Shown here one piece after another: positions 18,850 through 28,007 of a stretch of 64,000 nucleotides of DNA. The first letter of the stretch is position 1; each line of letters starts with the position of its first letter. Position numbers and translations under genes: made by a program. Below the pieces are notes generated by a model that was not told where the DNA came from, searched no databases, and saw nothing but the letters and a program-made list of their open reading frames with translations. The stretch is from Actinomadura craniellae (GTDB taxonomy: Bacteria > Actinomycetota > Actinomycetes > Streptosporangiales > Streptosporangiaceae): NCBI RefSeq assembly GCF_003289645.1, contig NZ_QLYX01000003.1:518756-582755 (forward strand). Reading direction: 5' to 3'.

Positions 18850-21800
18850 TCACATACTCCTGATCAGATCGGAGGTGAAGCCGCTGGGCACGGCCACCTG
18901 TTCGCTCTCGCCCTGCGCGCCGACGGCGTGCCCGTCGAACGCGGCGTCGTGCCGGGGGTCGGGCATCGGGCACAGCAGCCACAGCCCGTCGGGGCGTTCG
19001 GCCGGGTCGCCGGCCGCCAGCCGCAGCCGGGTCAGCAGCTCCAGCCCGCCGGGGTACCGGCCCAGCGGGGCCGGGTCGTGCAGCAGCACGGTGCCGTCCA
19101 GGGCGCGCACCCGCTCCTCGATGCGGGCGAACGCCTCCGCGACCAGCCGGGCCAGGCCGGTGCGGGCGGCGGGGGACGCGTCGGGGGAGTCGGCGGCCAG
19201 CACCGTCTCCCAGCGCGGCCTCCCCCGCTCGGTGACGATCGCCCGCAGCTCCGCCACGAACGTGTCGGCCACGTGCAGCACGGTCACGCCGGGCACCGTG
19301 CACAGCGCGTCGCGGACCGCCGCGGCCTCGTCCGCCCACGCCTTCACCGCCAGGAACCCGCCGCGCTCCACCGCGTGGCGCAGCCGCTGCCACGTCTCGT
19401 CGGCGGGGGTGTCGGCCCCCAGCCGGGTGCCGGTGCCGGGCAGCGGGGGACGCCCGCCGGACATGCCGGTCAGGGTCCGGCCCCGCAGCACGAAGCGGGA
19501 ATCCTCGCCCACGCCGTCCACCAGGACGGTGACGCCCAGCTCGCGTTGCAGCAGCCGGCGCAGGTCACCGGACCCCTCGGGCAGGTTCGCCAGCTCCGGG
19601 AACCGGGCCAGCACCCGCTCGCGCAGCCGGCCCGGCTCGATGCCCCGGCCGCCCAGGAAACCGGCCGCCTGGGCGAGCGTCAGCGCCTTCGCCGGGTCGA
19701 GGTCGCGGGGATACAGCTCCAGCCGGGCCGTCGCCGCCGCGTTCCGGGACGCCCCCGCCGCCAGCGACACCAGGTCGGTGTCCGACAGCGGCGGCATGCC
19801 CTCCGGCCGGGGCACCGCCGACAGCTCCCGGTTCACCGCCGCGGGGCTCGGCAACGGCGCGGCGGCGTCCGGCAGCGCCACCAGCCGGTCGGCGCGCGCG
19901 CCGAGCTCCACCGCGTAGTCGAGCAGCTCCTCCTCCACCGGGGCCGACGGGTCGTCCTCGGCCACCGCGGCGACCAGCACCCGGTCGTGCGCCCGGCGCT
20001 TGGCCAGCCGCGGGTTCTCCAGGTGCTCCTCGGTCTCCACCGCCGCGCGGACGCACGCGGCGGCCACCGCCTGCCGGGCCGCCGGGTCGTCCAGCGCGCA
20101 GCCCCGGGCGGCCAGCAGCGCGGCGGCGAGCTGCCCCGCCTCCATCACCCGGCCGTGCGCGTTCAGCAACTCCAGCACGGTGGCCCGCAGCGCGGTGACC
20201 GCCCGCGCGCTCTTGGTCCACCGGGCGCGGGCCGCGCCCAGCAGCCGGGCCACCTGGGACGGGTCCATCTCCAGGTAGGCGGCCACCTCGGCGTGCGGCG
20301 CCCAGGGCGGCACAGGGGAGGGGCGGCCCTCGGCGTCGGGCAGGGCGAGCAGCAGCCGCACCACCCGGGACCCGATGCCGTCGGCGTCCTTCGGCGGCAG
20401 CCGGTCGGCGACCTCGTCCAGGCCCAGCCGGCGCAGGTCGGTGACCACCGCGACGTCGGACTCCGGCGACCGCTCGGCGACCGCGAGCTGCTGCCGCCAC
20501 TCCCGGGCCCGCCGCTGCAGCTCGTTGCGCGGGCCCAGCCCCACCCCGCGCAGCCGCTGCACCCGGGTGGCCGGGATCCGGGCCAGCTCGCCGACCGTGG
20601 AGACCCCGAGCTGCTGCAACGCGGCCGACAGCGCCCGGGCCGACAGGCCGGCCGCCACCAGCGGGGTCGCCTCGGTCGCCAGGGCCGCCGCCGTCTCCCG
20701 GGCGTCCTCGGGGGTGCCGGCCCGCTCGCCGACGGTGCCGGCCGTGGTCGCGGGCAGCGTCTCGTCGAGGTCGCGGAACACGTCCGACCAGGCGAGCGTC
20801 ATCTCGGTGAGGGAGGCGTGCCGCCGGGCCGGGTCGCGGTGCAGCGCGGTGCGGAAGAACGCGACCAGCCGGTCGCGCAGCAGCGGGTCGAAGCTGTCCT
20901 CGGCGAGCTGCGGCACCTGCTCGCCCTCGGGCAGCAGCCGCGGCTCCACCACCCCGTCGCCCCAGGCCGGCAGCTCGGCCCCGGCCATCTCGTGCAGGGT
21001 CATCGCCACCGCGTACCGCTCGGCCGCCGCGTCGTAGACCGGGCGCCGGTCGCCGCCCAGGAACGGGTCGAGGTACGGCGGGGTGCCGACGTGGGTGTTG
21101 CGGTCCGCGGCGTCCGCCAGCGAGAAGTCGAACAGGACCAGGCGGCGGCCCTTCTTCGGCAGCTCCTTCAGCGCCAGGTTGTCCGGCTTGATGTCGCGGT
21201 GCCAGACCCCCTCGTCCTCCAGGTACTGGACGGCCTGGAACAGGTGGCCGCCCAGGGTCTGCAGCTCGTCGATGGTCAGCCTGCCCTGGCTCTTGAGCGC
21301 CTGCGCCAGGGTCTGCCGCCCCGCCTGCTCCAGCACCAGGTAGGTGCGATCGCCGATCTCGTGCGGGCCGCCGACCAGACGGACGATGTACGGGCTGCCC
21401 AGCCGGCCGAGCTGGGCGGCCTCGTGCTCCAGCCGGGTGCGGCCCGCCGCGCTCAGCGCCACCTTCAGCACCCGCTCGTGACCGTCGCGGGTGACCAGCA
21501 GGGCCTTGGCGGTGGAGCCCTTGCCGAGCACCTTCTCGATCCGCCAGCCCGCCACGGTCGCGCCGCGGGTGGCCTCCAGCAGGTCGGGCTCGTCGGCCCG
21601 GTCGGGCGCGGTGAGCTCGTCCTCGACCGCCTCCAGCTGGTCGAGGAAGCTCCGCACCGACTCGTACCGGTCGGCCGGCTGGAGCGCGGTCGCGCGCCGC
21701 ACCAGCTCGTCCATGGCCGGGCTCATCGCGTCGTCGACCGCCGACGGCACCAGCGCGCCCTCCGCGCCCAGCCGCTGCGCCAGCTCCCGGCGGTCGGGGG

Positions 21801-23052
21801 CGGGCGGCCGGGCGGTCAGGATCAGGTGGGTGAGCGCGCCCAGCCCGAACACGTCGAGCTGCGCGCCCTCGGCCTCCCGGCTGCCGAACTCCGGGGCCAG
21901 GTACGGGCCCGCCGAGTTCTCGATGTGCGCGTCGAGGGAGGTGTCGCTGGTGGCGCTGGTGTCGGGCCGGGCCGCGACCTGCCAGTCGCAGATCCGCAGC
22001 CGCGGGTAGCGACCGTCCAGCTCCACGTGGACGCTCCGGGCGGCCAGCGCCCGGTGGTAGAGGTGCCGGCGGTGCGCGTGGTCGAGCGCCTCGCCGAGCT
22101 GGCGCACCATCTCGGCCCGGGTCTCGACCGGCAGCTCGGCGCCCCGCTCGGCCATGAAGTGGTCGAGCCGCGTCCAGGCCGCGCCGTGCCGGAACACGAT
22201 CGACGGCCCGGCCTCGTGCTCGTCGCTGAACTGCTCGGCCTGGACGATGCCCTCGTGCGAGATGCCCTGCAACGCCAGGTACTCGCGGCGGGCGGCCCGG
22301 CGGGTGGAGAGCCGGTCGTCCCGGGTGGCGCCCAGCTCCGACAGGTAGACGCGGATGCGCCGCGGCTGGTCGCCCGGCAGGGCGGTGTTCTCGGCGAGGT
22401 AGTCCTCCCAGGTGGGGCCGGCGTCGAACGCCTTGGGGGCCAGCTCGAACGGGCCGACCCGGCGGTGCCTGCGCAGCCCGGCGACGCCGATCTTGGTGAG
22501 CAGCTTGTGCAGCTGCTTGGAGACGGGGACCAGGTCGCCGCGCGGCGGGCCGCCCAGCAGGCCCCGCCAGATGCCGGGCAGGCCGGTTCCGGCGCCGTCC
22601 CGGCCGTAGACGTTGATCTTCTGGACGTCGTCGAACTCGCAGCGCAGGTCGGGGGCGGACAGGAACACCGCGGGGGCGATGTAGGGGATGCGGAGCCGGG
22701 TGAGGCCGAGTTCCTTGGCCGCCCACTCGAGCTGCTCCCTGAGCTGCTTGCACTTCAGGTCGGCCAGGTGCAGCGGGTTGTCGAACGAGCGCGTCCGGTC
22801 GTGGCCGTGGAAGATCCAGGTGCCGCCGCTGTTGATCGCCCGGCCGGGGTGGCTCTTGATCTCGACGAGGAAGAGGCCGGCCCGGGTGGCGGCGAACAGG
22901 TCGACCTCGCGGACGTGGCCCGTCCGGGCGGTGAAGGTGAACGTCTGCCAGGCGCGGTAGGGGTCGGTCCGCGGCATCTGGTCGCGGACGTGCCGGAGCG
23001 CGTCCTCCTCCCAGGGGAAGTCGGACCGCGGACCCCACCAGCGGTTGGACAC
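18850..23052 (-). CDS. pglW: BREX-2 serine/threonine kinase PglW with NERD-like N-terminus
   Basis: A protein of 1400 residues from GTG 23052 (GGAGGGGG upstream; the frame extends to 23139 without a better site). Order of parts: a NERD-like nuclease-related domain (about 20-110, with EVDLF and FLVEIKSH); a kinase-like domain in which HRD and DFG are replaced (YHRALAARS, CDWQ), so probably a pseudokinase (about 190-440); a full kinase with GKGSTAK near 512, HRDIKPDN near 615 and DFS near 640; a helix-hairpin-rich middle; and a C-terminal region with no named fold. It precedes pglX in one transcript. It is divergent from the DUF262 gene. Confidence 0.92.
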   Translation of the reverse strand: MSNRWWGPRSDFPWEEDALRHVRDQMPRTDPYRAWQTFTFTARTGHVREVDLFAATRAGLFLVEIKSHPGRAINSGGTWIFHGHDRTRSFDNPLHLADLKCKQLREQLEWAAKELGLTRLRIPYIAPAVFLSAPDLRCEFDDVQKINVYGRDGAGTGLPGIWRGLLGGPPRGDLVPVSKQLHKLLTKIGVAGLRRHRRVGPFELAPKAFDAGPTWEDYLAENTALPGDQPRRIRVYLSELGATRDDRLSTRRAARREYLALQGISHEGIVQAEQFSDEHEAGPSIVFRHGAAWTRLDHFMAERGAELPVETRAEMVRQLGEALDHAHRRHLYHRALAARSVHVELDGRYPRLRICDWQVAARPDTSATSDTSLDAHIENSAGPYLAPEFGSREAEGAQLDVFGLGALTHLILTARPPAPDRRELAQRLGAEGALVPSAVDDAMSPAMDELVRRATALQPADRYESVRSFLDQLEAVEDELTAPDRADEPDLLEATRGATVAGWRIEKVLGKGSTAKALLVTRDGHERVLKVALSAAGRTRLEHEAAQLGRLGSPYIVRLVGGPHEIGDRTYLVLEQAGRQTLAQALKSQGRLTIDELQTLGGHLFQAVQYLEDEGVWHRDIKPDNLALKELPKKGRRLVLFDFSLADAADRNTHVGTPPYLDPFLGGDRRPVYDAAAERYAVAMTLHEMAGAELPAWGDGVVEPRLLPEGEQVPQLAEDSFDPLLRDRLVAFFRTALHRDPARRHASLTEMTLAWSDVFRDLDETLPATTAGTVGERAGTPEDARETAAALATEATPLVAAGLSARALSAALQQLGVSTVGELARIPATRVQRLRGVGLGPRNELQRRAREWRQQLAVAERSPESDVAVVTDLRRLGLDEVADRLPPKDADGIGSRVVRLLLALPDAEGRPSPVPPWAPHAEVAAYLEMDPSQVARLLGAARARWTKSARAVTALRATVLELLNAHGRVMEAGQLAAALLAARGCALDDPAARQAVAAACVRAAVETEEHLENPRLAKRRAHDRVLVAAVAEDDPSAPVEEELLDYAVELGARADRLVALPDAAAPLPSPAAVNRELSAVPRPEGMPPLSDTDLVSLAAGASRNAAATARLELYPRDLDPAKALTLAQAAGFLGGRGIEPGRLRERVLARFPELANLPEGSGDLRRLLQRELGVTVLVDGVGEDSRFVLRGRTLTGMSGGRPPLPGTGTRLGADTPADETWQRLRHAVERGGFLAVKAWADEAAAVRDALCTVPGVTVLHVADTFVAELRAIVTERGRPRWETVLAADSPDASPAARTGLARLVAEAFARIEERVRALDGTVLLHDPAPLGRYPGGLELLTRLRLAAGDPAERPDGLWLLCPMPDPRHDAAFDGHAVGAQGESEQVAVPSGFTSDLIRSM

Positions 23053-23215
23053 CCCGCCCCCTCCATGCATGCCGTCGCGGAGTAGCAAGCTTACGGCTGG
23101 ACAGGGGCGGCGCGGGCCGGCGAAAGGGTTTTCGATCAAATGGGAGTGAATGGCGTTGTGATACTCGCTAACGTTGAGTCACGCCAATGTCGCCGTCGCC
23201 CCTCCGGAGATGCCC

Positions 23216-24979
23216 ATGCCTCTCGACGAGCCGCCGCTGAGCACCGTTCTCGACGAAGTCGCCGACGGGCGCATCCGGCTGCCGGATTTCCAGCGGAACT
23301 GGCTCTGGGACGACGAAAGGATCATCTCGATCCTCGCCACGGTGACGATGAGCTACCCGATGGGCGTCATCATGACGCTGGAGACGGGCGGGCCGGGCGC
23401 GGTCTTCAAGACCCGGCCGCTGGAGGGCACGCAGGACGCCGCCCGCCAGGCCGAGCAGCTGCTGCTGGACGGGCAGCAGCGGATGACCTCGCTGTTCCAG
23501 GCGCTGCGCTCGGGCCATGTGGTGGAGACGGTCGACCAGCGGGGCAAGGAGCTCAAGCGCTGGTACTACATCGACATTCACCAGGCGATCGACCCGCTGA
23601 CCGACCGGGAACTCGCAATTCGGTCGGTACCCGAAGACCGTATTATCCGGTCTGATTTCGGGCGCAAGATCGAACTGGATCTCAGCACCGGCGACCGGGA
23701 ACGCGCGCAGGCGCATTTTCCGCTGCATCTGGCCTTCGACAACGACCGGATGATGGATTGGATGTTCCAGTACGTCGGGGCCGATTCCGGGCGGCGGGCG
23801 ACCTGGACCACGTTCAAGGCGATGGTGATCGACAATCTCACCCAGTACCGGGTGCCGATCATCAAGCTGTCCAAGGACACGCCGAAGGTCGCCGTCTGCA
23901 CGGTCTTCGAGAAGGTCAACACCGGCGGCGTCCCGCTCACCGTGTTCGAGCTGCTGACCGCCACCTTCGCCGCCGAGGAGGCGTACTCGGCCGAGCACGG
24001 GCACGACTTCCACCTGCCCGACCACTGGGCGAGCACGCACGAGGAACTGTCGGCCGCCTACCCCGTGCTGTCGGGGTTGCAGAGCACCGACTTCCTCCAG
24101 GCGGTCTGCCTCGCCTCGACGTACCACGAGCCCGGCGTCGCGGTGAGCTGCAAGCGCAAGGACATGCTCGAACTCAAGCTCGGCACCTACCTCGACTGGG
24201 CGCCGAAGGTCACCGACGCGCTGCACTGGGCGGGCCGGTTCCTGGAGGAGCAGTGCGTCTTCCGCCCCGAGGACCTGCCGTACCGCCAGCAGCTCCAGCC
24301 GCTCGCCGCGATCCGCACCGTGCTGGGCGCCGGCACCGACGGCGCGGAGGCCCGCGAGAAGCTGGCGCGCTGGTACTGGTGCGGCGTGTTCGGCGAGCAG
24401 TACGGCGGCTCGCCCGACAGCCGCTTCCCCCGCGACGTCGAGCAGGTGGTCGGCTGGATCCGCGGCGGCCGGGCGCCCGACTCGGTGCAGGACGCGCGCT
24501 TCGTCGAGACCCGGCTGCTGAGCATGACCACCCGCAACAGCGCGGCCTACACCGGCGTGTTCGCGCTGCTGCTCAAGCAGGGGTGCACCGACTGGTTCTA
24601 CAGCGACAAGCCGCTGACCGGCGACCTGATCGACGACTACAAGGTCGACATCTACCGGATCTTCCCGGCCGCCTGGTGCAAGAAGCAGGGCATCGAGGCC
24701 CAGCGGCAGAACAGCGTGGTCAACAAGACCCTGCTCTCGCACCGCGCGAGCCGGGCCCTCACCACCCGCCCACCGGACGTGTACCTCAAGGTGCTGGAGC
24801 GCGAGTCCGGCATCCAGCCCAACTGGCTGGACGACGCCCTCCTCACCCACCTGATCGAACCGCTGCCGCTGCGGGCCGGCGACTTCGACGCCTTCTTCGC
24901 CCGGCGGATGGCCGAGCTGGTCCGCCTCATCGAGGAGGCCATGGGCCGCAAGGCCGTCCGCGCCGAGGAGGAGTCGTGA
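23216..24979 (+). CDS. DUF262 (GmrSD/BrxU-type) protein
   Basis: A 587-residue protein. ATG 23216 is chosen because GGAG lies 6 bp upstream; TTG 23174 and ATG 23210 are alternatives in frame. The N-terminal DUF262 fold shows LPDFQRNWLWDDERI and the signature LLLDGQQRMTSL (about residues 81-92), the ParB-like nucleotide-binding motif of GmrS. A helical middle and a C-terminal region with VNKTLLS and a YLKVLE segment resemble the area before DUF1524, but I do not see a clear HxxP nuclease motif. DUF262 proteins include modification-dependent type IV restriction enzymes, and one (BrxU) occurs in BREX islands. It is coupled to the next gene by a 4-bp overlap. Confidence 0.82.
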   Translation: MPLDEPPLSTVLDEVADGRIRLPDFQRNWLWDDERIISILATVTMSYPMGVIMTLETGGPGAVFKTRPLEGTQDAARQAEQLLLDGQQRMTSLFQALRSGHVVETVDQRGKELKRWYYIDIHQAIDPLTDRELAIRSVPEDRIIRSDFGRKIELDLSTGDRERAQAHFPLHLAFDNDRMMDWMFQYVGADSGRRATWTTFKAMVIDNLTQYRVPIIKLSKDTPKVAVCTVFEKVNTGGVPLTVFELLTATFAAEEAYSAEHGHDFHLPDHWASTHEELSAAYPVLSGLQSTDFLQAVCLASTYHEPGVAVSCKRKDMLELKLGTYLDWAPKVTDALHWAGRFLEEQCVFRPEDLPYRQQLQPLAAIRTVLGAGTDGAEAREKLARWYWCGVFGEQYGGSPDSRFPRDVEQVVGWIRGGRAPDSVQDARFVETRLLSMTTRNSAAYTGVFALLLKQGCTDWFYSDKPLTGDLIDDYKVDIYRIFPAAWCKKQGIEAQRQNSVVNKTLLSHRASRALTTRPPDVYLKVLERESGIQPNWLDDALLTHLIEPLPLRAGDFDAFFARRMAELVRLIEEAMGRKAVRAEEES

Positions 24980-25992
24980 CCCCCGAGGAGTTCCTGACCG
25001 ACGCGGCCGGCCGCGGGGCCGCCGACCCGATGAAGATCACCGTCCGGGACCTCCTGGCGATCTGGGGATACGCGACGCGCACGTCCAAGGCCGTCGCGGA
25101 CATCGGCTCCGACCTCGCCCAGGCCGGATTGACCACGTCCCCGCCGTTCGACGGGATCAGAGACGTCCGGGAACCGGTGACGGTCGCTCCGCTCGCCCCG
25201 CAGGCCGAGGCGGAGGACGAGACCGGCGACGAACCCCCCGACATCGAAGACCGCTTCCCTGCGGTCTCGCTGTGCGTGGAAGAGTTGCCGAGCGCGAGCG
25301 CCGGAGTGCTTTCGGTCGGAATCAACGAACCGCTCCAGCGTGCCCAGACGCTGATGATGGATTCCGACTACTCGCAACTCGCGGTGCTCGACGGCAGCCT
25401 TCTCCGCGGGGCGATCAGCTGGAGTTCCATCTCGGCGGCGCGCATCGCGGGCTTCGACGGCTCGCTGCGCGGCGCGCTCATGCCGGAGTCGCCCGCGGTC
25501 CTGCACCCCAAGGACAAGCTGCTCGACAAGATCGAGCACATCAACGAGCGGGGCTTCGCCTTCGTCGCGGACACCGCCGGACTGCGAGGCATCGTCACCA
25601 CCGCCGACATCTCCCTGCAGTTCGCCCGGCTCACCGGCCCGTTCCTGCTGATCAGCGAGATCGAGCGCCGCATCCGGCGGCAGATCGAGAAGGTCTGCCC
25701 CGACCTGACGGAACTCCAGGCCGCCGCGTCACAGAGCGCGAAGAAGCCCGCGGACGTCGACTCCGTGCACGAGCTCACCTTCTTCCAGGCCATGCTCGTC
25801 CTGGAGAAGGAGCACATCTGGAAGCGCCTCCAGTGGGACCTGGACCGGGGCTACTTCGTCGAGCGGCTGAGAGCGGTCAAGACGATCCGCAACGAGGTCA
25901 TGCACTTCCGCCCCACCCCCGTGAGCGCCGAGCAGGCCGCCACCCTCACCAAGTTCGCCAACTGGCTCCGCTGGCTCGACCACCAGCCCTGA
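24976..25992 (+). CDS. CBS-pair protein with HEPN-like C-terminal domain
   Basis: A 338-residue protein from GTG 24976, overlapping the DUF262 stop. Residues about 1-60 hold a short basic helical segment. About 115-225 form two CBS motifs (SQLAVLDGSLLRGAISW and FAFVADTAGLRGIVTTADI), a Bateman module that usually binds adenosine nucleotides. About 230-338 is helical and carries R305-N-E-V-M-H310, the Rx4H signature of HEPN ribonucleases. This suggests a ligand-gated RNase acting with the DUF262 partner. The HEPN call rests on one motif and helical content, so I hold it as probable rather than certain. Confidence 0.72.
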   Translation: MTPEEFLTDAAGRGAADPMKITVRDLLAIWGYATRTSKAVADIGSDLAQAGLTTSPPFDGIRDVREPVTVAPLAPQAEAEDETGDEPPDIEDRFPAVSLCVEELPSASAGVLSVGINEPLQRAQTLMMDSDYSQLAVLDGSLLRGAISWSSISAARIAGFDGSLRGALMPESPAVLHPKDKLLDKIEHINERGFAFVADTAGLRGIVTTADISLQFARLTGPFLLISEIERRIRRQIEKVCPDLTELQAAASQSAKKPADVDSVHELTFFQAMLVLEKEHIWKRLQWDLDRGYFVERLRAVKTIRNEVMHFRPTPVSAEQAATLTKFANWLRWLDHQP

Positions 25993-26007
25993 CCTCCTCG
26001 ATCGGAG

Positions 26008-26054
26008 CCCCGGAGCCGCCCGCCCGCTGCGGGGACGGGCGGGTGACTCCGGGG
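26008..26054. terminator. Convergent bidirectional terminator hairpin
   Basis: CCCCGGAG (26008-26015) pairs perfectly with CTCCGGGG (26047-26054), and an inner GC-rich stem (GCCCGCCC with GGGCGGG) continues it. It lies exactly between the convergent ends of the CBS/HEPN gene and the phospholipase D-like gene. No T-run follows on either side, as is usual in actinomycetes. Confidence 0.75.
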
Positions 26055-26064
26055 AGGGCGCGGG

Positions 26065-27807
26065 TCAGAACTTCTTGCGGGAGTCCGCGTCGAACCGGTT
26101 GTGGTCGTCCTCCGAGTAGGGGGCGCCGGCCGGGACCGGCAGGACGTAGGGCTTGATCTCGGCCTGGAGTTTCGCGGTCGGGGGTGCGCCCTTGAGCCAG
26201 GTGGGCTTCCAGAGGCCGAGTGCCCGGTCGAGGTCGTTCAGTTCCTCGCGCTCCGCCTGGTACAGGTCGAGGCGGTCCTCCTCCAGGGTGAGCCCGCAGT
26301 ACTTGGCCCACAGGTCGCGGCGCAGCTTGTGGACGACGGACTTCGGGTTGGGGTCGATCATCGCGATCGACAGTTCGATGTCGGTGAAGAGGCTGCGGCG
26401 CATGCAGTTGGCCGAGCCGACCGCGCACCACAGGTCGTCGATGATCACCGTCTTGGCGTGCACCACCGTCCCCTCCCACCCGTAGCAGACCACGTTCGGG
26501 AACTCGCCGACCTTGACCGGGTCGGGTTTGAGCCCCTTGAGCAGGTGGTTGTTGACCGCCTCGGACATGTCACCGGTCGGCGGGTCCTCCGGGTCGCCGC
26601 CGTGCAGCAGGATCACCTTGAGGTCGGGCACCTCGCCCAGCCGGATGTGCAGCCAGTCCATGACGTCCTGGCTGCTGAACGCCTGGTCGGCGATGAAGAC
26701 GTAGCGTTCGGCCTTGGAGATCGCCTTGCGCAGCGCCACCTTGAACTCGAAGGTGCCGTGCGGCGCGAAGCTCAGCGGCTTGCGCTGGAAACCGGTCGCC
26801 TGCGTCATCAGGAAGCGCATCAGCGAGTTCTCCGGGTACAGCCAGGTGGGCCCGGACGAGGTGAAGTTCATCTGCGGCACGGTGCGCAACACCTGGACGC
26901 ACTGGCCGGTGTCCTTCCGGACGGCGATCGGCTTGATCGGGACGAACTTCGGTGCCGACGAGAACCGGGACGGTATCTCCAGGTTGTTGACGTGGAAGGC
27001 CTCGACGGGCTGGCCGGACTGCTCCGTCCACAGTTGCCCGAAGAAGGAGTGGACGGCCTGTGCGGCGGGCCCCTGCACCTTGACCGCCACATCGTGCCAT
27101 CCGGCCTCCTGCCGGCCGGGCGCCGGGTCGAGCCCGCCCACGTAGGCGCACGTCTTCGTGAAGTCACCGCAGACGACGGTCTTGAGGTGGGCGGCGCCGA
27201 GCGGATGGGCCATCGTGTTGAGCATGATCCGGCCCTCGTGCCCGGAGCCGAACTTCTTGCGCAGCTCGGCCACGCTCAGCAGCGTCTGGATGTTCAGGGT
27301 GGTGATCCCCCCGGCGGTCTTGCCCACCAGCTCGTACTTGGGCGCGAACGGCGACGTCCAGGCCAGCACCCGCACGTCCACCCCGGCGGCGTGCAGGTCG
27401 ACGAGCCGGGAGAGCAGGGTCTTCTTGCTCTTGGGCAGCTTGATGCCGGTCCGGACGACCTGGATCGACCACTGCTCGCCCACCTTGGGGAAGTTCTTGG
27501 CCAGCACGCCGACGGTGGGGCCGAACGGGACGACGGGGATGTGCCCGGAGACGTCGAGGAGCCCCAGCCACCAGGCCGTCATGTAGAAGTACCGGTCCTG
27601 GGCGCTGGAGTTGATCAGTGCGGTGATCTCGTCGTCGAGCGCCTCGAAGTAGGCGGTGCCGTCGATGTACGCCTTGACGATGTTGCTCTGGACCTCGCTG
27701 AGCGTCTGCTGCCTCGGGGCGGTCTCCCCGGACTTCTCGGCACCGGAGTCGAGTTCGGAGGAGAAGTATTTCTTGATGATCGCATCCGGGCTGGAAGCGG
27801 AATGCAT
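26065..27807 (-). CDS. Phospholipase D-fold protein with two HKD motifs
   Basis: A 580-residue protein from ATG 27807 (GAGG upstream). Two HxKxxxxD motifs are seen: HLKTVVCG near residue 206, followed by YVGGLD, and HAKTVIID near 448, followed by CAVGSANCMRRS. This is the arrangement of phospholipase D and related phosphodiesterases and nucleases that use paired HKD sites. There is no signal peptide, so a cytoplasmic role is likely. It could act on phospholipid, cardiolipin-type lipid or nucleic acid. An N-terminal helical part of about 130 residues precedes the catalytic core. It lies downstream of the Cys/His protein on the same strand, with a strong hairpin between them. Confidence 0.88.
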   Translation of the reverse strand: MHSASSPDAIIKKYFSSELDSGAEKSGETAPRQQTLSEVQSNIVKAYIDGTAYFEALDDEITALINSSAQDRYFYMTAWWLGLLDVSGHIPVVPFGPTVGVLAKNFPKVGEQWSIQVVRTGIKLPKSKKTLLSRLVDLHAAGVDVRVLAWTSPFAPKYELVGKTAGGITTLNIQTLLSVAELRKKFGSGHEGRIMLNTMAHPLGAAHLKTVVCGDFTKTCAYVGGLDPAPGRQEAGWHDVAVKVQGPAAQAVHSFFGQLWTEQSGQPVEAFHVNNLEIPSRFSSAPKFVPIKPIAVRKDTGQCVQVLRTVPQMNFTSSGPTWLYPENSLMRFLMTQATGFQRKPLSFAPHGTFEFKVALRKAISKAERYVFIADQAFSSQDVMDWLHIRLGEVPDLKVILLHGGDPEDPPTGDMSEAVNNHLLKGLKPDPVKVGEFPNVVCYGWEGTVVHAKTVIIDDLWCAVGSANCMRRSLFTDIELSIAMIDPNPKSVVHKLRRDLWAKYCGLTLEEDRLDLYQAEREELNDLDRALGLWKPTWLKGAPPTAKLQAEIKPYVLPVPAGAPYSEDDHNRFDADSRKKF

Positions 27808-27913
27808 GAGCACCTCACGACGGGATCAGGACGATGGCTGTGCACCGCGGAGAACGGATCTGGCAGGCGGTTCTTCGCCGGAGAGACGTGGCGCGGGCGA
27901 CGCCTCGCGCCGT

Positions 27914-27945
27914 GTCGCCGGGGCCGTGCGGGCGGCCCCGGCGAC
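27914..27945 (-). terminator. Perfect 12-bp stem hairpin between two minus-strand genes
   Basis: GTCGCCGGGGCC (27914-27925) and GGCCCCGGCGAC (27934-27945) form a perfect 12-bp stem with an 8-nt loop. It starts 63 bp beyond the stop of the upstream gene (28008), a good position for its terminator, and would separate its transcript from the phospholipase D-like gene. Confidence 0.65.
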
Positions 27946-28007
27946 GTCACGCCGGCGCTCCGGTCAAGGGGAGGGCGGCGTCGTGGCGGGCGGCCGCGGT
28001 GTCCGGC

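Noticed and set aside
17746..23085. 1779-codon plus-strand open frame opposite pglX/pglW
   Set aside because: Spans two real genes and reads as low-complexity sequence.
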